This document shows positions 1-5,568 of a stretch of 5,651 nucleotides of DNA, in pieces. The notes beneath the pieces were generated by a model. It was not told where the DNA came from. It did not search any database and saw only the letters and a list, made by a program, of their open reading frames with translations. Source of the stretch: Armatimonadetes bacterium UBA5419. Its GTDB lineage: Bacteria; Armatimonadota; UBA10988. Each line of letters starts with the position of its first letter. Positions within the stretch are counted from its first letter, which is position 1. The stretch lies in assembly GCA_002409445.1 (NCBI GenBank), contig DHNJ01000276.1, positions 1 to 5,651 of the forward strand. The letters are read 5' to 3'. Made by a program: the position numbers and the translations under genes.

Positions 1-2
1 GC

Positions 3-710
3 GCCGGCGCGCTGACCCCGGACCAGCGGCGCGCACGCCTAGCCGGCCTGCGCTGGCCCGCGGGGTTCACCGGCGAGTGGGCTGGTGGCGCCGCGCAGAC
101 CGGCGTCGCGGCTAACGAGATCGTCCGCGGGCCGGCCGACCGCCCGCGGGTGGCCCTCACCTTCGACGGCAACTGGGAGGACGGCCCGGTACCCGAACTG
201 CTCCAGATTCTCGCGGCCCGTGGCCTACAGGCGACGTTCTTCGTCACGGGCGACTTCTGCCGCCGCTTCCCAGGTGCCATCCGCGCGGTCGCCGAGGGTG
301 GCCATGAGGTCGCCAACCACTCGATGACTCACCCCGCGTTCACCAAGCTCAGCGACGCGGGCGTGCTCGCCGAGCTCGAGAAGGCAGAACGGGAGATCGT
401 CGCGCTCGCCGGCGACGCCTACCGCCCCTACTGGCGCCCGCCGTTCGGCGACCGCGACACACGCGTCCTGCGCCTAGCGATCAAGAACGGGTTCATCCCC
501 ATCTACTGGACCGCCGACACCCTCGACTGGCAGAAGCAGGCGACTGCCGCGAGCGTGCTCCAGCGCCTGACCAAACTCGGCCTGAAGCCCGGCGCGATCA
601 TCCTCCAGCACATCGGGTCCGGGCCCACCCTCGAAGCGCTGCCGGGCGAACTAGACTTGCTGGCAGAGCACGGCTTGCAGCCCGGCTCGCTAGGTCAGCT
701 GTTCGGCTAG
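3..710 (+). CDS. Polysaccharide deacetylase (NodB/CE4 fold), 5' end outside window
   Basis: This is a metal-dependent de-N-acetylase of the NodB homology family, which removes acetyl groups from amino sugars in peptidoglycan or other glycans. The frame is open from the window edge without a stop. The GTG at 150 lies inside motif 1 and cannot be the true start, so the gene is cut by the window and 235 residues are visible. Counting from position 3, the family motifs appear in order: TFDG at residues 53-56 (catalytic-base Asp 55), NHSMTH with His 106 and His 110 (metal ligands), RPPFG at 145-149, ADTLDW ending at Trp 176, and LQH with His 203. Motif 1 is TFDGNWEDG instead of the usual TFDDG, so the second, metal-binding Asp is replaced by Gly. 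PdaA-type enzymes also vary here (TFDNG). About 50 residues before the domain match nothing I recognise, and any signal peptide would lie off the window. The substrate is not determined; peptidoglycan is a guess from the PdaA resemblance. It converges on rel with one base between stops. Confidence 0.93.
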   Translation, partial: AGALTPDQRRARLAGLRWPAGFTGEWAGGAAQTGVAANEIVRGPADRPRVALTFDGNWEDGPVPELLQILAARGLQATFFVTGDFCRRFPGAIRAVAEGGHEVANHSMTHPAFTKLSDAGVLAELEKAEREIVALAGDAYRPYWRPPFGDRDTRVLRLAIKNGFIPIYWTADTLDWQKQATAASVLQRLTKLGLKPGAIILQHIGSGPTLEALPGELDLLAEHGLQPGSLGQLFG

Positions 711-711
711 G

Positions 712-3243
712 TCAGTGTCCCGCCGGGTCGGTCGGCCCGGCGCCGCGCGGCCGGCGCGGGACGGGGCTGGAACTCTTCTCCGCGTCGTAGTAGACCTCGC
801 CGCGGAGGCTGATCTTGAACACGCCCAGCCCCGGCAGCCGGCGCACGAGCTCGTCGAGTTGGTGGCGGTTCATGAACTCCAGCTGCAGCCGGACGAGCGC
901 GGTCGATTGGCCCGCCGACGAGGCGATGGGCGCGGAAATGGTGTTGGCCTCGGTGATGTTGACCCCGACTTCGCTCATTAGCCCGGTCAGGTCACGCAGC
1001 AGACCGACCCGGTCGTGCGCGCGCACCTCCAGCGGCACGTGGTACAGCGAGTGCTCGGCATCGCTCCAGTTAACCTCAATCACCCGCTCCGGCTCCCGGT
1101 TGCGCCAGTGCGGCAGGTTCGGGCAGTCGGTGCGGTGGATTGCGATGCCGGTCGTGCGCGTGATGTAACCAACGATATCGTCACCCGGTAGCGGCTGGCA
1201 GCACTTGGCCCGCCGGAACAACACGTTCGAGGCGCCGCTGACCGAGAGCTGGCCCTGCTGGTTGGTCTCGCGGCTGGGCCGGACCGTGATCGCATCGGGT
1301 TCGTCGGCCAGCCCGGCGGCAATCTCGGCCTGCTCGATGTCGTCGCGGATGAGGTTGAAGATCTGCTCGGCCGAGACCAAATGCTCGCCGATCGCCGAGA
1401 GCATCTGCTCGCTGTTGGGGTAGCCGCGGCGGTGGGCGACCCGCATCAGCACGTCCTCGACCGGCTGGTCGGTGCTCCGGCGCCGCTGGGCGGCGGGCAG
1501 CGCGTGGTCGCGGCGGAGCAGGTCTTTGTAGTCGCACTTCTGGCGGCGCGCCTCGTCGGCCAGCAGGGCGCTACCCGTCTCCACCAGCGTCGCCCGCTCG
1601 TGGCGCCGCAAGTAGGCGCGGATCCGCGCACGCGCCGAGGAGGTCTGCACCCAGCGCAGCCAGTCGCGGCTTGGCCCGGTGTTCTCGCGGCACAGGATCT
1701 CGACCGTCTCGCCATTCTGCAACTGATAGGAGAGCGGCACGATCCGCCGCCCGACGCGCGCGCCCACGCACGTGTGGCCCACCTCGGTATGGATGCGGTA
1801 GGCGAAATCCACCACCGTCGCCCCCCGCGGTAGACCGATCACATCGCCCTTGGGCGTGGTGACAAAGATGTCGTCTTCGTCGAGGGTCGCTTCGAACTCG
1901 CTGAGGAAATCACCGTCGGACTCGTCGGTCTCGTCGGCGCGCATCAGCGTCTCAAGGCGCAGCCGCATCTGCGTGATGCGCTCGGCCATCACCTCGTTGA
2001 CCTCGCCGTCCGCCTTGTAGCGCCAGTGCGCCGCGACCCCATACTCAGCGTGCCGGTGCATATCCCACGTGCGGATCTGGACCTCCATTGGCCCGTGGCC
2101 CGGCACGATCACCTTCGTATGGATCGACTGGTAACCGTTCGGCTTGGCATGCGAGATGTAGTCGTTGAAGTGCTCCTGCTGATGCGGCCAAAGGTTATGC
2201 ACGATGCCGAGCATCATGTAACACTGGGGGCTGGTGTCGCAGATAACCCGGATCGCCTCGAGGTCGTAGATCTCGTCAAAATCAACCCCTTGGCGTAGCA
2301 TCTTCTGGTAGATGCTGTAGATGTGCTTGGGGCGGCCCTGGACCTCGACGGTCAGCCCGGCTTTGGTCGCCGCATCCTTAATCCGGTCGACCACCGCGTG
2401 GATCTCGACCATGCGCTCGTCCCGCGTGCGAGCCACGCGGCGTTCGATCTCGGCGTAGGCTTCGGGCCGGAGGTAGCGTAGGGCGAGGTCCTCCATCTCC
2501 CACTTGATCCGCCAGACGCCGAGCCAGCCGGCTAGCTTAGCGTAGATAACCTCGGTCTCGCGGGCGATCTTGAGCTGCTTCGGCCGCCGCTTGGCGTACA
2601 GGGTCTGCATGTTGTGCAGGCGGTCGGCCAGCTTGACGATCAGCACCCGTGGGTCGCGCGAGGCGGCCATTACCATGCGCCGCAGGTTCTCCGCCTGGAC
2701 CCTGCGCGCCTCGTCGATCCCGCCGACCTCCTCCGGCCCGCCCAAGTTGACCAGGCGCACCGCGGACATCCGCGTCACACCCTCGACCAGTTCGAAAATC
2801 GTCTCGCCGAAGCTCTCGCGCAGCTCGTGCGATAACTCATCCTTGAGCCGCTCGTTGAACTGGCGCTGGGTGGTGATCTGCGTCTGGAGCTTGTCCGCCT
2901 GGCCCTTCTTGCCCGCCGCGCGCAGCTCGTCGTGGAGGACCTGCGAGGCCTTGATTTCGCGCTCCTCGTCCTGCGCGCAGTCCTCGATCGTGTCATGCAG
3001 CATGGCCGCGGCCATGGCGATCTCGTCGGCTTCGACGTCCGCCAGGATGTGACACGCGGCGACCGGGTGAGCGATGTACGGCTCGCCACTCTGGCGCAGT
3101 TGGGTCAGGTGGACCTGGGCGGCGAAGGTGTAGGCGCGGCGGAGCAAATCGAAGTCCGCGCTCGGTCGGTACGCACGGAGCCGCACCAGGAGGCGTTCAA
3201 ACTCCTGGTCGATCTGCTCGTGCGTTTTCGGCTTGGCACTCAT
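712..3243 (-). CDS. rel: RelA/SpoT-family (p)ppGpp synthetase/hydrolase with enlarged HD domain
   Basis: Long-form stringent-response enzyme of the cytoplasm: it makes (p)ppGpp from ATP and GDP/GTP and hydrolyses it. It has 843 residues, against roughly 740-790 for most relatives. The HD hydrolase domain (about 30-215) keeps His 59, His 83-Asp 84, the catalytic Glu 87-Asp 88, and Asp 207 in KLADRLHNM, so hydrolysis is probably intact. The synthetase domain (about 255-410) has RPKHIYS (304-310), Asp 327, NGYQSIHT with Tyr 371, and EVQIRT with Glu 387. TGS follows at about 457-518, a helical region at 520-640, the Cys/His domain (Cys 681, Cys 682, His 703, Cys 707) and ACT at about 734-815. Three oddities: about 45 extra residues at 89-144, about 12 more at 160-183, and HFND (358-361) where RXKD or EXDD is expected. 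The C-terminus ends in a basic, Pro/Gly-rich tail. The ATG overlaps the glycosyltransferase stop (ATGA); a GCGGAG sits directly against the ATG, too close for a normal ribosome site, so translation is probably coupled. Confidence 0.97.
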   Translation of the reverse strand: MSAKPKTHEQIDQEFERLLVRLRAYRPSADFDLLRRAYTFAAQVHLTQLRQSGEPYIAHPVAACHILADVEADEIAMAAAMLHDTIEDCAQDEEREIKASQVLHDELRAAGKKGQADKLQTQITTQRQFNERLKDELSHELRESFGETIFELVEGVTRMSAVRLVNLGGPEEVGGIDEARRVQAENLRRMVMAASRDPRVLIVKLADRLHNMQTLYAKRRPKQLKIARETEVIYAKLAGWLGVWRIKWEMEDLALRYLRPEAYAEIERRVARTRDERMVEIHAVVDRIKDAATKAGLTVEVQGRPKHIYSIYQKMLRQGVDFDEIYDLEAIRVICDTSPQCYMMLGIVHNLWPHQQEHFNDYISHAKPNGYQSIHTKVIVPGHGPMEVQIRTWDMHRHAEYGVAAHWRYKADGEVNEVMAERITQMRLRLETLMRADETDESDGDFLSEFEATLDEDDIFVTTPKGDVIGLPRGATVVDFAYRIHTEVGHTCVGARVGRRIVPLSYQLQNGETVEILCRENTGPSRDWLRWVQTSSARARIRAYLRRHERATLVETGSALLADEARRQKCDYKDLLRRDHALPAAQRRRSTDQPVEDVLMRVAHRRGYPNSEQMLSAIGEHLVSAEQIFNLIRDDIEQAEIAAGLADEPDAITVRPSRETNQQGQLSVSGASNVLFRRAKCCQPLPGDDIVGYITRTTGIAIHRTDCPNLPHWRNREPERVIEVNWSDAEHSLYHVPLEVRAHDRVGLLRDLTGLMSEVGVNITEANTISAPIASSAGQSTALVRLQLEFMNRHQLDELVRRLPGLGVFKISLRGEVYYDAEKSSSPVPRRPRGAGPTDPAGH
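717..762. other. GC-rich inverted repeat at the convergent gene ends
   Basis: GTCCCG (717-722) pairs with CGGGAC (757-762). After a two-base bulge (755-756), CCGG (723-726) pairs with CCGG (751-754), giving about ten base pairs around a GC-rich loop. It begins six bases past the deacetylase stop and lies inside the last codons of rel, where it encodes the Pro/Gly/Arg-rich tail. It may slow or stop transcription coming from the deacetylase, but no T-run follows on that strand, so it is not a standard intrinsic terminator. Confidence 0.3.
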
Positions 3244-4091
3244 CTCCGCGGACCCAACGGCGAGAGCTGCAACAAACAGCGCAACCCAATCAGCGGCGCC
3301 GCCAGCGCGGCCGCGGCCGGCCCATAGTGACGCCGCACGTATTTAACCATACTAACATGATGTGCGCGCACCATGGCCACCGGTTGCTGGTCGCTGGCGC
3401 GGCCCATCGCGTGGGTCACCACCGCCGAGGGCAGGTACGTCACCTGCCACCCCGCCGCCCACGCCCGCCGACACCAGTCCATGTCCTCGACGTACATGAA
3501 GTAGCGCTCGTCCAGCCCGCCCAGCTGCTCGAGCATCTCCGATCGCGCCAGCAGGCACGCACCCGACAGCCAGTCGACCGGCCGCGGCCCATCGTGCGTC
3601 CAGTCGCCCATCAGGTAGTCGCGGGTGTAGGGGTTGTTCGGCCACAGCCGGCCCAACAGCGTGTTACGAAACAGGAGTGCGGGCAAGGTCGGGAAGCGCC
3701 GGCACGAGTGCTGCAGGCTGCCGTCGGCATTGAGCAGCCGCGGCCCAAGCAGGCCAACCCGCGGCTCGTGGTCGGCATAGGCCACCAGCTGCGCCAACGC
3801 GTCGCCGTGGACAACGGTGTCAGGGTTGAGCAGCAGGCGGTACCGGCCGGTGGTCTGGGCCAGGGCCACGTTGTTGCCGGCGGCGAAGCCGAGGTTCGCG
3901 CCGGTGGCGATCAGCCGCACCCAGGGGAATCGCTGGCGCACCATCCGGCCGGAACCGTCGTGGCTGCCGTTGTCGACGACGACGGTCTCCGCGGCCAGCC
4001 CGGCCAAGGCCGGCCGCACCGACTCCAGGCACCGCGCGAGGTCGGCGCGCGTGTTCCACGAGACGATGATGATGCTCAGATCAAGGGCCAT
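3240..4091 (-). CDS. Family-2 glycosyltransferase, WbbL/rhamnosyltransferase-like
   Basis: Inverting GT-A glycosyltransferase that transfers a sugar from a nucleotide-sugar donor, probably in synthesis of O-antigen, capsule or another surface glycan. Counting from the ATG at 4091 (283 residues), it shows the first strand LSIIIVSWN (5-13), VVVDNGSHDGS with Asp 40 and Asp 45, GANLGFAAGNN (64-74), LLLNPD with Asp 91 as the metal/nucleotide site, WLSGACLLAR (174-183), and MYVEDMDWCRRA with Glu 202, Asp 203 and Asp 205 as the likely acceptor/base region. His 227 follows. The C-terminus has a basic stretch (KYVRRHYG) and then a hydrophobic segment (about 259-276), which may attach it to the inner face of the membrane. 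The frame is open further up to a TTG at 4130. I prefer the ATG because family homology begins right there and the TTG is part of a TTGACA promoter box. No Shine-Dalgarno sequence precedes the ATG. It is the first gene of a probable operon with rel. The donor and acceptor sugars cannot be told; rhamnose is a family-based guess. Confidence 0.93.
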   Translation of the reverse strand: MALDLSIIIVSWNTRADLARCLESVRPALAGLAAETVVVDNGSHDGSGRMVRQRFPWVRLIATGANLGFAAGNNVALAQTTGRYRLLLNPDTVVHGDALAQLVAYADHEPRVGLLGPRLLNADGSLQHSCRRFPTLPALLFRNTLLGRLWPNNPYTRDYLMGDWTHDGPRPVDWLSGACLLARSEMLEQLGGLDERYFMYVEDMDWCRRAWAAGWQVTYLPSAVVTHAMGRASDQQPVAMVRAHHVSMVKYVRRHYGPAAAALAAPLIGLRCLLQLSPLGPRR

Positions 4092-4100
4092 GGACAGGCT

Positions 4101-4130
4101 ATTGTCCGAGTCCGGCGCCGCTCGTGTCAA
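4101..4130 (-). promoter_or_regulatory. Predicted sigma70-type promoter for the glycosyltransferase-rel operon
   Basis: Read on the minus strand, a perfect TTGACA (4130-4125) is followed after 18 bases by GACAAT (4106-4101), which matches TATAAT at four of six positions. The expected transcription start, about seven bases downstream, falls at 4094-4091, at or next to the ATG at 4091. That would give a leaderless or nearly leaderless mRNA, which agrees with the absence of a Shine-Dalgarno sequence there. The boxes are seen directly; the promoter activity is inferred. Confidence 0.5.
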
Positions 4131-4142
4131 TGGGCTGTGTCA
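4124..4142. repeat. Direct hexamer repeat GTGTCA overlapping the -35 box
   Basis: GTGTCA occurs at 4124-4129 and again at 4137-4142, 13 bp apart start to start. On the minus strand this is TGACAC twice, and the promoter-proximal copy lies inside TTGACAC, covering most of the predicted -35 box. The placement would suit a regulator binding site, but two hexamers are a small repeat and chance is quite possible. Confidence 0.25.
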
Positions 4143-4174
4143 CGGGCAGCACTGCAGCGTTGAACCTGGCGGGA

Positions 4175-4202
4175 GGAACTGCTTGCGGTAAGAAGGAGTC
4201 TC
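4175..4202 (+). promoter_or_regulatory. Possible ECF-sigma-like promoter for the oxidoreductase
   Basis: GGAACT (4175-4180) is followed after 17 bases by GTCTC (4198-4202). This resembles the GGAAC ... TC-rich form of many ECF (extracytoplasmic function) sigma promoters. Transcription would start near 4209, leaving a leader of about 30 bases before the ATG at 4241. I found no good TTGACA/TATAAT pair on this strand in the spacer. The match is short and the sigma factors of this organism are unknown, so this is only a candidate. Confidence 0.18.
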
Positions 4203-4224
4203 GGCGAGCAGCGAGAAGAGACTC
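4196..4224 (+). repeat. Inverted repeat (7-bp arms) in the oxidoreductase leader
   Basis: GAGTCTC (4196-4202) and GAGACTC (4218-4224) are perfect inverted copies separated by 15 bases, ending four bases before the GGAG ribosome site. A competing shorter stem is also possible, GCGAG (4211-4215) with CTCGC (4222-4226), and it shares the right arm. The left arm overlaps AAGGAG (4193-4198), a Shine-Dalgarno-like stretch with no start codon at a usable distance. It could be an operator or a leader hairpin; function is not shown. Confidence 0.35.
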
Positions 4225-4228
4225 GCGC

Positions 4229-4232
4229 GGAG
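4229..4232 (+). promoter_or_regulatory. Ribosome binding site deciding the oxidoreductase start
   Basis: GGAG lies eight bases before the ATG at 4241. No comparable site precedes the in-frame GTG codons further up (4124, 4232). This supports the 435-residue form, in which the twin-arginine motif is about 20 residues from the N-terminus. Confidence 0.65.
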
Positions 4233-4240
4233 TGCTTACC

Positions 4241-5548
4241 ATGACAGAATCGACCGGTCCGGGCGGGCCCAAGCCGCCCGGAACCGCTACGACCGACCGA
4301 CGCGGCTTCCTCGCGCGCGGCGCGGCGGCGCTAGCCCTGCCCTACTTCATCGCAGGCTCGGTGCGCGCTCAGGGCGCGCGCCCCGCGCCCTCCGAGCGCC
4401 TGACCATCGCCTCCATCGGCTACGGCAACCAAGGCAGTGGCGACGTGGGCACCTTGATGAACAAGCCACAGCTACAGTATGTGGCCTGTTCGGATGTCCG
4501 GTCGAACAAGCTCGCCGAGATGACCAACCGGCTCGAGGGCAAGTTTGGCGCGGGCATCGGCGCCTACGGCGACTGGCGCGCGCTGGTCGACCGCGACGAC
4601 ATCGACCTGGTCCACATTGCCACCCCCGACCACTGGCACGGCGTGATGAGTTGTTGGCTGATGGCCTCCGGCAAGGACATCTACTGCCAGAAGCCGCTCA
4701 GCCTGACCGTCGCTGAGGCCTGGGCCATCCACGAGACCGCCCAGCGCTTCGGCCGCGTCTTCCAGACCGGTAGCCAGCAGCGCTCGTCGGGCGAGTTCCT
4801 CCGCGCCTGCGAGTATGTGCGCTCGGGCCGGCTGGGTGAGATCAAGCAGGTCAACGTGCAGATCGGCGGGCCGAGCGAAGACCGGCTCTACCCCGCCCAG
4901 CCGGTGCCGCCCGAGCTCGACTGGGACATGTGGCTCGGACCGGCGCCCTGGATGCCCTACAACGAGGAGCGTGCCAGCGGTAACTATGGCGGCGGCTGGC
5001 GCCAGGTCAAGGACTACTCGGGCGGCATGATGACCGACTGGGGCGCCCACCACTTCGACATCACCCAGTGGGGCCTCGGCAAGGACGGCTCCGGCCCCGA
5101 CGAGATCCTCGCCCCGGCCGACACGCCCGAGGGCAAGCTGGTCTACGTCTACACGGAGACCGAGGTCGGCAACAACGTCCGCGTCGTCCACCAGGGTCCG
5201 GCCAACGGCGTACGCTTCATCGGCGAACTCGGTGAGATCGAGGTCAACCGCGGTCTGATCCGCTCGACGCCCGAGAGCATCCTCGAAGAGCCGCTCGGCG
5301 CCGACGCGGTGCGCCTGTATGCGAGCCGGGATCACTTCGACAACTGGCTCGACTGCGTGGTCAGCCGCGAAGCCCCAATCACCGACTCGCTGGTCGGTGC
5401 CAGCTCGGTGACTATGTGTCATTTGGGCAACATCGCCCACTGGTCCGGCCGCTCGTTCCGCTGGGACCCCGGGGCGCGCGAGATCATCGCCGACCCCGAG
5501 CTGTCCCGCTTCTTGTCGCGCCCGATGCGCGCACCCTGGCACCTGTAG
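4241..5548 (+). CDS. Tat-exported Gfo/Idh/MocA-family oxidoreductase
   Basis: NAD(P)-dependent oxidoreductase of the glucose-fructose oxidoreductase/inositol dehydrogenase family, 435 residues, acting on a sugar or polyol. The N-terminus is a twin-arginine signal: a Gly/Pro-rich leader, TTDRRGFLARG with Arg 20-Arg 21, a hydrophobic stretch to about residue 41, and a likely cut after VRA (43). The protein would be folded with its cofactor in the cytoplasm and then exported. The Rossmann domain follows, with IGYGNQG (59-65) binding the dinucleotide, SDV after the second strand, and ATPDHWHG. CQKP with Lys 151 stands where most relatives have CEKP. The C-terminal domain has DWGAHHFD (266-273), with Asp 266 and His 270 the likely catalytic pair, and ends RPMRAPWHL, a typical end for this subfamily. 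The frame stays open upstream to 4124, but the ATG at 4241 has a GGAG eight bases before it and puts the Tat motif at the normal place. The substrate is unknown. The next gene starts 20 bp downstream and is also exported, so the two may work together outside the cytoplasm. Confidence 0.94.
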   Translation: MTESTGPGGPKPPGTATTDRRGFLARGAAALALPYFIAGSVRAQGARPAPSERLTIASIGYGNQGSGDVGTLMNKPQLQYVACSDVRSNKLAEMTNRLEGKFGAGIGAYGDWRALVDRDDIDLVHIATPDHWHGVMSCWLMASGKDIYCQKPLSLTVAEAWAIHETAQRFGRVFQTGSQQRSSGEFLRACEYVRSGRLGEIKQVNVQIGGPSEDRLYPAQPVPPELDWDMWLGPAPWMPYNEERASGNYGGGWRQVKDYSGGMMTDWGAHHFDITQWGLGKDGSGPDEILAPADTPEGKLVYVYTETEVGNNVRVVHQGPANGVRFIGELGEIEVNRGLIRSTPESILEEPLGADAVRLYASRDHFDNWLDCVVSREAPITDSLVGASSVTMCHLGNIAHWSGRSFRWDPGAREIIADPELSRFLSRPMRAPWHL

Positions 5549-5554
5549 AGGGAC

Positions 5555-5562
5555 GGGGAGGA
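5555..5562 (+). promoter_or_regulatory. Strong ribosome binding site of the last gene
   Basis: GGGGAGGA stands six bases before the ATG at 5569, within the 20-bp gap after the oxidoreductase stop. There is no room for a separate promoter or terminator in the gap, which supports co-transcription. Confidence 0.75.
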
Positions 5563-5568
5563 TTCTTC

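Noticed and set aside
150..710. GTG at 150 as the start of the deacetylase
   Set aside because: It falls within the first beta strand of the catalytic domain (VALTFDG), and the frame is open to the window edge, so the real start lies upstream.
1381..1833. 150-codon open frame on the plus strand opposite rel
   Set aside because: In register with rel and without recognisable motifs; the rel TGS and helical regions on the other strand are clearly coding.
4091..4130. TTG at 4130 as the glycosyltransferase start, adding 13 residues
   Set aside because: The TTG is the first half of a perfect TTGACA box, has no ribosome site, and the added residues match nothing in the family, whose first strand begins right after the ATG at 4091.
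3327..4163. 278-codon open frame on the plus strand opposite the glycosyltransferase
   Set aside because: Same register effect; the translation is rich in His, Arg, Gln and Val without domain features, while the opposite strand has all family-2 glycosyltransferase motifs.
4160..4192. TTGAAC ... GGTAAG as a sigma70 promoter for the oxidoreductase
   Set aside because: The spacing is 21 bases and the second element matches TATAAT poorly.
4124..4240. N-terminal extension of the oxidoreductase by 39 residues from the GTG at 4124
   Set aside because: It would put the twin-arginine motif about 60 residues in, lacks a ribosome site, and overlaps the divergent promoter. The ATG at 4241 has a well-spaced GGAG.
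4472..5542. 356-codon open frame on the minus strand opposite the oxidoreductase
   Set aside because: Its codons are in exact register with the oxidoreductase codons, so it only reflects the rarity of TTA, CTA and TCA codons in a GC-rich gene. The translation shows no recognisable motifs.
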